Shown piece by piece: positions 18,945 to 27,215 of a stretch of DNA of 64,000 nt. The notes beneath the pieces are model-generated. The model saw only the letters and a list, made by a program, of their open reading frames with translations, was not told the DNA's origin and did not search any database. A program made the translations under genes and the position numbers. The stretch is from Mesorhizobium sp. SARCC-RB16n. Its GTDB lineage: Bacteria; Pseudomonadota; Alphaproteobacteria; Rhizobiales; Rhizobiaceae. The stretch is from contig NZ_ML703270.1 in assembly GCF_008520305.1 (NCBI RefSeq), forward strand, positions 200,001 through 264,000, read 5' to 3'. How positions within the stretch are numbered: position 1 is the stretch's first letter; every line of letters begins with the position of its first letter.

Positions 18945-19985
18945 TCAAGCGGCGTATGGCCTGGCCTTGGCCAACCGCTGGATCCAGCGGAACGCATCGC
19001 GGCGCAGGCGCGAGCCGATCTTCTCCCTGGAATTGACCCTGAGCAGCGTGTTCGTCGTGATCAGCTTTTTGGCCAACCGTATCGACAGGTCGGGCTTGAT
19101 CCGCCCCGCGAGTTCGAGCGCATGCGGTTCGCCGAACAGCTCGCCCGTCACATTGAGCACGATCGCCAGTTCGAGCTCGATGCCGGTCATGCGCGCCGCC
19201 TTGAGCAGGTGGGTTTCCGATTCCGCTGATCGCAATGTCCGCACGCCTTGCAGCACGTCGACACAAAGCTGCAGCCGGTGGAATTTATGCCCCCCGGCCG
19301 CATGCACGATGGCAATCGTCAAAAGGGCTGCCGGCGCGTCCGTTGCCTCCCCATCGATGACACCCAGTTCGCGAAAACCCAGCGACAGGCGCCGCCGCAT
19401 GCCGGCGTCGTGCACGAGGTCGCCATGCAGTTCGACCAGCAGGCTGGAGTTCTCTTTTTCCAGCCATTTGAATTCCTGCAGCTGGTAGGATTCGGCTTCG
19501 TTGCTGCCAAGCTCGAAGCCTGACGCCGCGATCACCTGGTTTGCCCTCGCAAGGTTGGCGGGCTCGACGAGGATGTCGATGTCGGTGAACGGCCGGTCGG
19601 ATACGTTGCGGTAGAGTTTTCGCGCGAAGACCGGTCCCTTGACGATCCGCGCCGGAATGCCTTCCGCCGCCATCCCCTTCATGATGCGGTCGCCATGATA
19701 CTGCAGCAGCATCGACTGGCCGGTGGCGATGGTCGCCTTCTGGCGCAGGTCGTCGAGTTTGTCCCGCAAGCCAGCGTCCGACGGTAGGTGCGCGTCGCCG
19801 CGCTCCCTGAGCTTGCGCAGCATGATCGGCAGGACGCCGTGGAATTCGGCATTTTCGAGCAGCGCCGACAATGCCTTCGCCGACAAATCGTCCTCGACCG
19901 CCGCGGCCTCCGGATCGGCGAGGCGCAGCAGCAGTCTTTCTTCGGCGCAGGTGAGGGACGGCAGCATCAATCCGGACAAATCCAT
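18945..19985 (-). CDS. nucleotidyltransferase-family protein (NTP_transf_5-like)
   Basis: A 346-residue member of the uncharacterised nucleotidyltransferase family found with lasso-like kinase and B2 genes. The catalytic strand is visible as KGPVFARKLYRNVSDRPFTDIDILV, with the DxD pair. In pseudomycoidin biosynthesis a related protein modifies the kinase product, so a tailoring role is plausible. It is on the opposite strand to the PqqD-B2-kinase genes and lies downstream of dhaK, 49 bp from its stop, so it could be read through from the dha operon. The ATG at 19985 is used; a TTG at 20003 is also possible. Confidence 0.72.
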   Translation of the reverse strand: MDLSGLMLPSLTCAEERLLLRLADPEAAAVEDDLSAKALSALLENAEFHGVLPIMLRKLRERGDAHLPSDAGLRDKLDDLRQKATIATGQSMLLQYHGDRIMKGMAAEGIPARIVKGPVFARKLYRNVSDRPFTDIDILVEPANLARANQVIAASGFELGSNEAESYQLQEFKWLEKENSSLLVELHGDLVHDAGMRRRLSLGFRELGVIDGEATDAPAALLTIAIVHAAGGHKFHRLQLCVDVLQGVRTLRSAESETHLLKAARMTGIELELAIVLNVTGELFGEPHALELAGRIKPDLSIRLAKKLITTNTLLRVNSREKIGSRLRRDAFRWIQRLAKARPYAA

Positions 19986-20034
19986 AGCTAAGTGGATTGT
20001 CAATGGTCGCAGAAAAGCGCGGCTGAAGCCAGCC

Positions 20035-21021
20035 TCACATGCCCCAGCGCAGCGCCGCCGTGTGGACAGGTGCGTCCCACCAGCCCGTCAATTCGTCGTC
20101 GAGCAGGGTCAGCGTGATCGAGCAGCCGGCCATGTCGAGCGAGGTGACATAGGTGCCAACCAGCGAGCGGGCAATCGTCAGGCCACGCTTCTCGAAAATC
20201 CTGCGGGCGCTGTTGTACATCAAATAGAGCTCCATCAGCGGCGTGCCGCCGAAGCCGTTGACGAACAGCAGCGCCGGCCCTTTCGCCTTGTCGCCAAGAT
20301 CCCCAAGGATCGCTGCGCAGATCTCCCCGGCGATCGCGTCGGCGCTCTTAAGCGTGTCGCGGCGGCGGCCGGGTTCGCCATGGATGCCGACGCCGAATTC
20401 CATCTCGCCATCGCCGATATCGAAAGTCGGTTTGCCGGCCGCCGGCACGGTGCCACTGGTCAGCGCCACGCCCATCGAGCGGGTCGCGTCGTTGACGCGG
20501 TAGCCCAGCGCCTTCAACGCCGGCAATGCCAGGCCGTGCTCGGCGGCGGCACCGACGATCTTCTCCACCACCAGCGTGCCGGCGACGCCGCGCCGTCCGG
20601 TCGTGTAGGAAGAATTCTCGACGGCGACGTCGTCATTGGTCACCACCTGAAGCACGCCTTCCGACATTTCCGCCGCCATGTCGAAATTCATCACGTCGCC
20701 CTCGTAGTTCTTGACGATGAACAGGCAGCCGGCGCCGGTGTCGACGGCTTGCGCGGCCGCCAGCATCTGGTCCGGCGTCGGCGAGGTGAACACCTGGCCC
20801 GGGCAGGCGGCGTCCAGCATGCCATGGCCGACAAAGCCGCCATGCAGCGGCTCGTGGCCGGAGCCGCCGCCGGAGATCAGCGCCACCTTGCCCGGCTTGA
20901 GGGCCTTGCGGCGGATGAATTTGTGCTCCTCGCCAAGCACCAGCATGTCGGCATGAGCGGCCACAAAACCGTCGAGGCTCTCGGTCAGCACCGTGTCCAC
21001 CGAGTTCATGAATTTCTTCAC
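20035..21021 (-). CDS. dhaK: PTS-type dihydroxyacetone kinase subunit DhaK
   Basis: A 328-residue substrate-binding subunit that holds dihydroxyacetone as a hemiaminal on a histidine and receives phosphate from DhaL-bound ADP. Conserved blocks: ISGGGSGHEPLHGGFVG, GAGCLFIVKNYEGDVMNFDMA and GVALTSGTVPAAGKPTF. The GTG start at 21021 lies behind GGAGG. It is the last kinase gene of the operon and is separated from dhaL by dhaM, HPr, EI and a regulator-like gene. It is distinct from the fused ATP-dependent enzyme at 24489. Confidence 0.9.
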   Translation of the reverse strand: MKKFMNSVDTVLTESLDGFVAAHADMLVLGEEHKFIRRKALKPGKVALISGGGSGHEPLHGGFVGHGMLDAACPGQVFTSPTPDQMLAAAQAVDTGAGCLFIVKNYEGDVMNFDMAAEMSEGVLQVVTNDDVAVENSSYTTGRRGVAGTLVVEKIVGAAAEHGLALPALKALGYRVNDATRSMGVALTSGTVPAAGKPTFDIGDGEMEFGVGIHGEPGRRRDTLKSADAIAGEICAAILGDLGDKAKGPALLFVNGFGGTPLMELYLMYNSARRIFEKRGLTIARSLVGTYVTSLDMAGCSITLTLLDDELTGWWDAPVHTAALRWGM

Positions 21022-21061
21022 GGCCGTCTCCTCCCGAAATAGCCTGGCATCAATGGGTCAA

Positions 21062-21478
21062 TCAGCCACTCTTGCCGGTGATGCTGGTGACCTTCTGGAT
21101 GAATTCGTTGATCGCGCGGTCGAGCGCCGTATTCTGCTTGTCGTCGCCGAAATCCGGAACGATGAGCGAAACGTGCCTTGTCTTGCGCGCGCCCGCGGCG
21201 ATCGAGATCTTCCCTGGATGCGCTTGGTGGTAGGCAGCAAGAAACTGGTCCCGCTCGGCCTGGCTGAAATGGCAGACGGAAAAAATGGCGGGCAGATGCT
21301 TTGATGGGATCGGGATCGAATAGGCGGGGCTCGAAATCTGCGTGACGAAGCTGCGGTGCTTGCCAAGCGCGTCGGCGAGCCGCTGGCGCATGCCTGACGG
21401 CCGCTGGTCGATGACCTGCGACAGGATCGTCTTGTAGACGCGGATCGCCTCTTCGGGCTCGGGTTTGATATCGATCAT
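21062..21478 (-). CDS. HTH-like protein embedded in the dha operon
   Basis: A 138-residue protein. Residues ~30-75 (MRQRLADALGKHRSFVTQISSPAYSIPIPSKHL then FSQAERDQFLAAYHQAHP) resemble an Xre-type helix-turn-helix in spacing and composition. The C-terminal ~50 residues are predicted helical and unknown. It lies between the EI and dhaK genes in the same direction and could be a dha operon regulator. No DhaR/DhaS/DhaQ orthology was recognised. The functional call is tentative. Confidence 0.6.
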   Translation of the reverse strand: MIDIKPEPEEAIRVYKTILSQVIDQRPSGMRQRLADALGKHRSFVTQISSPAYSIPIPSKHLPAIFSVCHFSQAERDQFLAAYHQAHPGKISIAAGARKTRHVSLIVPDFGDDKQNTALDRAINEFIQKVTSITGKSG

Positions 21479-21487
21479 GCCTGCCGC

Positions 21488-23062
21488 CTAGATCGGGACG
21501 TCCGCGATGGCCGCTTTGGCCATGGCGAGTTGCGCAGGCGCGACCGACAGATCGCGCAGGCCGACCTCGATCAGCGAGGGGATCGCGGCTGGATCGCCAC
21601 CGGCATCCCCGCACAGGCTGACGGGAATCCCGGTTTCCCGTCCGAAGGCCGCGACCGAGCCGATCAGCCGCAGGACAGCGGGATGACGAACGGAATTGAG
21701 ATGCGCCACAGCGGCATTGTCGCGCGCGGCCGCCATCACATATTGCGTCAAATCGTTGGAACCGATCGACAGGAAGGCGACGCCGGTAAACGCCTCCGGC
21801 GCGATGGCCACCGAAGGCACTTCGACCATGATGCCGAGCGGCGGCATTTCTTGCGCGATGCCGCGCGCGGCAAGGGCTACCCGTTCCTCGGCGAACAGGG
21901 CGGCGGCACTTTCATACTCTTCTGGTGTGGCGATCATCGGAAACATGACTTTGAGATTGCCGTGTGGCGCGGCGCGCAGCAATGCCCTGATTTGAACGCG
22001 GAATATGTCGAGCCTGGCCAGCGACAGCCTGATGCCGCGCAGGCCAAGGAACGGATTGCCTTCCTCGACCGTAAAGCCCGGCACCGGCTTGTCGCCTCCG
22101 GCATCGACGGTACGGATCGTCACTGGTTTTTCGCCGGCCCATTCCAGCACCTTGCGATAGGCGCGATACTGGGTCTCTTCATCCGGCAGCGTCTTGCCGA
22201 ACAGGAATTCCGTGCGCATCAGGCCGACGCCGTCGCAGGTCGCGATGTCGATGGCGTCGACATCCCTGGGGTCGGCGATGTTGACTTGGACGCGCACCGC
22301 GGTGCCGCGCTTCGTCGCAGCCGGCCGTGCCAGAAAGGTCCGCGCGTCGCCTTGGCGGGCGGTGAAGGCGGAGGACGACTGCCGGAACGAGCCGATCTCC
22401 GCGGGCGAGGGTGCCAGAACGATATTGCCGTGCTCCGCGTCGAGCAGCGCGATGCCGGCAACAGCGGTGAGCGGCTCGCGCAGGCCCACGACCATCGGCA
22501 CGCCACGCGAGCGCGCCAGCATGGCGACATGGCTGGCGGTGCTGCCTGCCTTCAGCGCTATGCCGCCGCCATGGCTCCAGTCGGTTTCGAGGAAGCGCGT
22601 TGGCGCGATGTCCTCGCCGTAGAGGATGGCGCCGGCCGGTGCCGGGCCGCCACCGCCCTCGGTCAGGGCGCGCAGCACCTGGTCCCTAATATCGTGCAGG
22701 TCCGTGGCGCGGGCGCGGAAATAATCCTGGTCCGAGGCCTCGTAGCCGGCGATCTCGGCATCAAGCGCCTGCCGCCAAGCCGCGTCGGCGGGTTCTCCGG
22801 AAGCGATCGATGCGAAGGCCGGCCCGCTCAGCGCGTCGTCTTCCAGCATGGCGATGTGGAATTCGAGTATGCCGGCGGCATCGCTGTCGGCGGTCTCGAC
22901 CATGGCCGCGAGCCGGTTCACCGCCTTGCCGATCGCGGCCTCCAGCGACGTCTTCTCCTCGGCGACGCTTGCCTTGGTCGCATAGATGCCCGCAGGCCGG
23001 CCGAGGTCGAACAGAGGCCCCTCGGCATAGCCGGCGGAGGCCGGAACGCCCTCAATGCGCAT
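21488..23062 (-). CDS. PTS enzyme I (PEP-protein phosphotransferase) dedicated to DhaM
   Basis: About 524 residues. Enzyme I takes phosphate from PEP on a histidine and passes it to HPr. The phospho-histidine region reads GSTASHVAMLARSRGVPMVVG. The C-terminal PEP-binding domain shows RTEFLF, GLRGIRLSL and FLSIGSNDLTQYVMAAAR, and the catalytic cysteine is in PVSLCGDAG. No GAF domain is present, so it is not the nitrogen-PTS PtsP. Start choices are ATG 23062 (used), ATG 23071, ATG 23098 and TTG 23107; the last would overlap the HPr stop. In E. coli, DhaM carries EI- and HPr-like parts fused; here they are separate genes. Confidence 0.88.
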   Translation of the reverse strand: MRIEGVPASAGYAEGPLFDLGRPAGIYATKASVAEEKTSLEAAIGKAVNRLAAMVETADSDAAGILEFHIAMLEDDALSGPAFASIASGEPADAAWRQALDAEIAGYEASDQDYFRARATDLHDIRDQVLRALTEGGGGPAPAGAILYGEDIAPTRFLETDWSHGGGIALKAGSTASHVAMLARSRGVPMVVGLREPLTAVAGIALLDAEHGNIVLAPSPAEIGSFRQSSSAFTARQGDARTFLARPAATKRGTAVRVQVNIADPRDVDAIDIATCDGVGLMRTEFLFGKTLPDEETQYRAYRKVLEWAGEKPVTIRTVDAGGDKPVPGFTVEEGNPFLGLRGIRLSLARLDIFRVQIRALLRAAPHGNLKVMFPMIATPEEYESAAALFAEERVALAARGIAQEMPPLGIMVEVPSVAIAPEAFTGVAFLSIGSNDLTQYVMAAARDNAAVAHLNSVRHPAVLRLIGSVAAFGRETGIPVSLCGDAGGDPAAIPSLIEVGLRDLSVAPAQLAMAKAAIADVPI

Positions 23063-23103
23063 GGCCCGCATTCCCCGCGGCCCGGCCAGGGCGTGCATCG
23101 GCC

Positions 23104-23406
23104 TCAAGCCGAGCGGACATGGCCGGCATCTTCGTCGAAATCGCGCTGCACCAGGTCGATCAGCGCGCGGATGGCATCATCGGCTCCATCGCCGTTGGCC
23201 CTGATGTGCAGCACCGTGCCCTTTGGCGCCTTGGCCGCCATCACCTTGACGATGCTCTTGGCGTCGAACCATGGGCCGTTGGCGGCGAGTGCAATTTCCA
23301 CGTCTGCGGGAAAGCTCTTGGCCAGCTTGGTGAACTTCACCGAAGGACGCGCATGCAGGCCCACATCGTGGGTGATCAGGACGGTCGCTTCGGCAGTTGC
23401 GGACAT
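23104..23406 (-). CDS. HPr-like phosphocarrier of the dha system
   Basis: About 100 residues, an HPr with the active-site segment HDVGLHARPSVKFTKLA (His in GLHARPS). It should relay phosphate from the adjacent EI to DhaM. ATG 23406 is used (AGGA 11 bases upstream); a GTG at 23427 that abuts the dhaM stop is equally possible and would add seven residues. No HPr-kinase-type serine site could be firmly judged. Confidence 0.88.
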   Translation of the reverse strand: MSATAEATVLITHDVGLHARPSVKFTKLAKSFPADVEIALAANGPWFDAKSIVKVMAAKAPKGTVLHIRANGDGADDAIRALIDLVQRDFDEDAGHVRSA

Positions 23407-23427
23407 ATGCTCAACGTTCCTGTTCAC

Positions 23428-23817
23428 TCACGACGGCGACAATTCATGCGCCGTCGCCACCACTTCTTTCAACGAGGCGCCGCCGGACGCCTCGGTCGCC
23501 GCCATCACCGCGCCCTCGACGATCGGCGCGTTGCAGACGATGATCTTGTGCGCACGCGGCTCGCCGATCATCTCGACCGCCATTTCACTGTTGGTCTCAG
23601 CGCCGCCGAGGTCGACAAGTATGGCAACGCCAGCTTCCGACCAGGCCTTGTCGATGGCGCCCATGATCGCCTCGACACTGGTGCCGAGCCCGCCATGGCC
23701 GTTTCCGCCGCACCATGCAAGCGGCACTTCGTCCCCCACCATCTGGCGTACCATGTCGGCCGTGCCCTCCGCGACCAGCGGCGAATGCGACACGATCACG
23801 ATCCCGACATTGCTCAT
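23428..23817 (-). CDS. dhaM: DhaM EIIA-like phosphotransfer subunit
   Basis: A 129-residue mannose-type EIIA domain: IVIVSHSPLVAEG with the phospho-His at about position 11, then ILVDLGGAETNSEMAVEMIG. It hands phosphate from HPr to the ADP bound in DhaL. It overlaps dhaL by 4 bp. It is the short single-domain form, consistent with separate HPr and EI genes immediately downstream. Confidence 0.9.
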   Translation of the reverse strand: MSNVGIVIVSHSPLVAEGTADMVRQMVGDEVPLAWCGGNGHGGLGTSVEAIMGAIDKAWSEAGVAILVDLGGAETNSEMAVEMIGEPRAHKIIVCNAPIVEGAVMAATEASGGASLKEVVATAHELSPS

Positions 23818-24485
23818 GCATCTTCCCCGATCGCTTGGCCCACCGTGCGCACCAGCAGCGCGGTCGAGCGCGCGCCGGCGTCCATGTGGCCGATCGAGCG
23901 GTCGCCGAGGAACGAGGCGCGGCCGCGCAGGGCCTTCATCGGCACGGTCGCCTTGGCCGCGACGTCGGCGATGTCGGCTATCTCCGCCGCCGTCTTTCCT
24001 TCGGCCAGCGCGTCATGCACCGGCTGCAGCACATCGAGCATGGTTTTCTGACCGACCTGTGATTTGCCGCGTGCGGCCACCGCCTCGATCGCCTTGCCGA
24101 AGGCCACCGTCAGGCTGGCGCGATCGGGGCCCGCCGGGATCTCCTTGCCGAGCGTCATGAACAGCGTGCCGAAGAGCGGGCCGGAGGCGCCGCCCACCGT
24201 CATCACCAGCTTGGTGCCGATCGCCTTCAGGGCGTCGGGCAGTGGCTTTGCGGCGAACAAGTCGGCCTCGGCTCGCACCGCCTCGAAGCCGCGTTTCATG
24301 TTAAGTCCATGGTCGCCGTCGCCGATCGCCTGGTCGAGCGCCGTCAATTCCTCGGCGTGGTCGGCAATCGTATCCGCGGCGGCCGTGATCAGCCTCGAAA
24401 GGTCCAGCGCCGTCATGTCGCCCGAATTCCCGGTTTGCACCTTGCCCGCAGTAGCGAAAGAATGGTCGTTCGACAACTGGAGCAT
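23814..24485 (-). CDS. dhaL: DhaL nucleotide-binding subunit of DHA kinase
   Basis: An all-helical DAK2-type subunit that keeps ADP bound as a phosphate carrier. The Mg-binding motif ELTALDQAIGDGDHGLNMKRGFE and the loop TVGGASGPLFGTLF are intact. The start at 24485 lies 3 bases after the stop of the preceding kinase gene, suggesting coupling. The family N-terminus, however, aligns best from ATG 24416 (TALDLSRLITAAADTI), so the first 23 residues may be untranslated. Confidence 0.88.
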   Translation of the reverse strand: MLQLSNDHSFATAGKVQTGNSGDMTALDLSRLITAAADTIADHAEELTALDQAIGDGDHGLNMKRGFEAVRAEADLFAAKPLPDALKAIGTKLVMTVGGASGPLFGTLFMTLGKEIPAGPDRASLTVAFGKAIEAVAARGKSQVGQKTMLDVLQPVHDALAEGKTAAEIADIADVAAKATVPMKALRGRASFLGDRSIGHMDAGARSTALLVRTVGQAIGEDA

Positions 24486-24488
24486 GTG

Positions 24489-26132
24489 TCAGGCCGTGGC
24501 ATGCTGCGCGGCCGCGGCCGCGAACACCTCGTCCACGGCATGGGCGCCGGGGTCGACCACACCGTGCAATTTGGCCCCGACATAGGCGGATCGACCGGCC
24601 TTTGCCTTCTCCATCGCGGCCGTCGCCTCGGCACCGCGCCGGGCCGCTATCGCGGCTTCCTCCAGGCCCTTGCCGTCGAGCGCCTTCAAGGCCGGCTCCA
24701 GCGCGTCGACCATGGTGCGATCGCCTGGATTGGCGCCGCCGTAGAAGGTCATTCGTTCAAGCCCGGCAAGCAGGGCCTTGGATAGCTTCGCACCGTTGTC
24801 CATCGCCTGCGCCGCGGCCGTGAAGAAGATCGACAGCAGCACGCCGCTGGAACCGCCCATGGATGAACTCAGAATATCGCCCACTGCGCCAAGCGTCGCT
24901 GGGGGCTCGGCAAGCGGCAGAGTATCGAGCCGTTCCAGCACACTGCGCGCGCCGGTTGCCACAGTCGAACCGGTATCGCCATCACCAGCCTTGGCGTCCA
25001 GTCCGTTCAATGTCGCTTCGATCGAAATCAGTTTCTCGCAGACCGTGACGATCAAGCGCCTGGTCCCTGCATCCTGGCTGGCCTTGTGCGCCACATTTTG
25101 TCCGGCTGCTTTCGCCATCGGCACGACAGCGGGCGCAACGACCGGCTTTGCCGGCATCCAGGCATGCGGGCCGACCGGTGCCAGCAAGGCGGATTCGCGG
25201 GCCGCGTCGAGCTTGATCAGAGACAGCGAGAAACCGTTCATGTTGAGGGCCGTCATCAGCGGGCCGGGGCCGATCGCCAGCTTGACGGTTCTGGCAAGCG
25301 GCGAGGCAAGCACCGCATTGGCGACAACAGACATTTCAAGCGGTGGCACGGAGCCCAGATTGTTGATCAGCAAGGCATAGGCGGCCTTCGGATCGAGCCG
25401 CGGCGCAAGGCGCTCCGCCATGATCGTCACCAGCCGGTCGGCGCTTTGCAGCGCGATGCGCTCGACGCCAGGCTCTCCATGGATGCCAAGGCCGAGCTCG
25501 CCGTCGTCGGCGCCAAACCTGTCTTCGTGCTGTTGGCCCGGAATCGAGCAGGACGACAGCGACATGCCGAGCGAGGCGGTATCCTTCGCCGCCGCACGTG
25601 CAGCTGACGCGATCTCGGCCAGATCGCGGCCGGCTTCAGACAGATGGCCCGATATCTTGTGCACGAACAAGGTGCCGGCAACGCCGCGTGGCTGGGCGAT
25701 GTCGGGCAGCGCGATGTCGTCGGCGACGATCACCATCTCGACCGCAAAACCTTCGGCGCGCGCCTTCTCGGTAGCCAGGCCGAAATTGAGCCGGTCCCCG
25801 GTGTAGTTCTTGACGATCAGCAGGCAGCCCGCCGGTCCGGTCACCGCACGGATGGCAGCCAGCACCGCTTCGACGCTCGGCGAGGCAAAGATCTCGCCCG
25901 AGACGGCAGCCGTCAGCATGCCCTTGCCGACGAAGCCGGCATGCGACGGCTCGTGCCCGGCGCCGCCGCCGGAGACGACGGCAACCTTGGACTTGTCCCA
26001 ATCGGCGCGCAGCACGACCTTGATCTCGGGATAGCCGTCGAGGCGGGCGAGGTCGCCTGAGCCCATGGTGCGCAACAGGCCATCCAGCGCCTCGGTGACG
26101 ATCGTTTCCCGGCGGTTGAAAAAGTGCTTCAT
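24489..26132 (-). CDS. ATP-dependent dihydroxyacetone kinase (fused DAK1-DAK2)
   Basis: A 547-residue single-chain kinase. The K domain (VVSGGGAGHEPSHAGFVGKGM, CLLIVKNYTGDRLNF) covers roughly residues 1-330. The L domain (LDAKAGDGDTGSTVATGARSV, SSMGGSSGVLLSIFF) covers the remainder. It phosphorylates dihydroxyacetone (and often glyceraldehyde) with ATP, so the operon encodes two alternative phosphoryl sources for one step. The start is ATG 26132. It lies 69 bp downstream of the second ABC ATPase gene in the same direction. Confidence 0.9.
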   Translation of the reverse strand: MKHFFNRRETIVTEALDGLLRTMGSGDLARLDGYPEIKVVLRADWDKSKVAVVSGGGAGHEPSHAGFVGKGMLTAAVSGEIFASPSVEAVLAAIRAVTGPAGCLLIVKNYTGDRLNFGLATEKARAEGFAVEMVIVADDIALPDIAQPRGVAGTLFVHKISGHLSEAGRDLAEIASAARAAAKDTASLGMSLSSCSIPGQQHEDRFGADDGELGLGIHGEPGVERIALQSADRLVTIMAERLAPRLDPKAAYALLINNLGSVPPLEMSVVANAVLASPLARTVKLAIGPGPLMTALNMNGFSLSLIKLDAARESALLAPVGPHAWMPAKPVVAPAVVPMAKAAGQNVAHKASQDAGTRRLIVTVCEKLISIEATLNGLDAKAGDGDTGSTVATGARSVLERLDTLPLAEPPATLGAVGDILSSSMGGSSGVLLSIFFTAAAQAMDNGAKLSKALLAGLERMTFYGGANPGDRTMVDALEPALKALDGKGLEEAAIAARRGAEATAAMEKAKAGRSAYVGAKLHGVVDPGAHAVDEVFAAAAAQHATA

Positions 26133-26201
26133 CGAATTCGTCCCGTTTCGCAATCGTCAGTCAGAAGCCGGCATCACGTTGGCGGGGATGCCGAAAATCG
26201 T

Positions 26202-27215
26202 TCACATCAGTCGTTGTCCGTCGGCGCCGAAATAGAGCGGCGAGCGGTAGCGGATCACCACTTTGTCGCCTTGCGCCAGATCGGTGTCGGGATCGGTCAG
26301 TGTCACCAGTTTCTTTGGCCCCACCGTCACATGCAGATGGTTCTGGTCACCGAGATGTTCGACCCAGTCGACGACGCCGTCGGCATGGCCATTTGCGGCC
26401 TTTTCGATTGCCAGATGCTCGGTGCGTGCGCCGATCGTCTTCGTACCCGTTGGCGCGCCACCATCTGGAAGCAGCCCTGTGGGCAGAAGATTGATCGCGG
26501 GCTGGCCGAGCCTTGCCGCGACATGCAGGTTTGCCGGTTCGGAATAGATCGCCCTGGGTGTGCCGATCTGCACCAGCACGCCGTCGGCCAGGATGCCGAT
26601 GCGGTCTGCCATGGTCATCGCCTCGATCTGGTCGTGGGTGACGTAAAGCATGGTAGCGCCAAGTTCGGACTGGATGCGTTTCAATTCGAGCCGCAGATCC
26701 GCCCGCAGCTTGGCATCGAGCGACGACAGCGGTTCGTCCATCAGATAGATGGACGGCTTGCGCACCAAGGCGCGGCCGATGGCGACGCGCTGCATCTCGC
26801 CGCCCGACAATTTCGTCGAACGGTTGGCGAGTTTGTGATGGATTCGCACCATCTTCGCCACCTCCTCGACCCGGCGGCGGATCTGGTCTGCCGATATTTT
26901 CCGCGCCGGCGAGCGCAGGGGGAAAGCGAGGTTGTCGAACACCGACAGATGCGGATAGAGCGAATATTGCTGGAAGACGAAAGCGGTGTCGCGTTCGGCC
27001 GGCGACAGGTTCGTGGCATTGTGGCCGCCGATCTCGATCGTGCCGGCATCGGGCCGCTCCAGCCCGGCAATCAGCCTCAGCGTCGTCGTCTTGCCGGCCC
27101 CCGTCGGCCCGAGCAGCACGACGAATTCGCCGTCTGATATATGCAGGTCGAGCCCGTTGACGGCGGTTTGCTCGCCAAAACTCTTGGTCACGCCCTTGAT
27201 GTGCACGTCAGCCAT
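26202..27215 (-). CDS. sugar/polyol ABC transporter ATPase, second copy
   Basis: A 337-residue MalK-type ATPase: Walker A GPTGAGKTTTLR, signature LSGGEMQRVAIGRALVRKP, Walker B IYLMDEPLSSLDAKLR, and H-loop YVTHDQIEAM. A C-terminal TOBE-type regulatory domain follows. It overlaps the first ATPase gene by 8 bp. Two ATPase genes in one importer operon recall the rhizobial glycerol system GlpVSTPQ, where S and T form a heterodimer. Confidence 0.9.
   Translation of the reverse strand: MADVHIKGVTKSFGEQTAVNGLDLHISDGEFVVLLGPTGAGKTTTLRLIAGLERPDAGTIEIGGHNATNLSPAERDTAFVFQQYSLYPHLSVFDNLAFPLRSPARKISADQIRRRVEEVAKMVRIHHKLANRSTKLSGGEMQRVAIGRALVRKPSIYLMDEPLSSLDAKLRADLRLELKRIQSELGATMLYVTHDQIEAMTMADRIGILADGVLVQIGTPRAIYSEPANLHVAARLGQPAINLLPTGLLPDGGAPTGTKTIGARTEHLAIEKAANGHADGVVDWVEHLGDQNHLHVTVGPKKLVTLTDPDTDLAQGDKVVIRYRSPLYFGADGQRLM

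Noticed and set aside
21530-24160. 876-codon plus-strand frame opposite EI, HPr, dhaM and dhaL
   Set aside because: It crosses four well-supported genes on the other strand, and the translated sequence has no recognisable fold.
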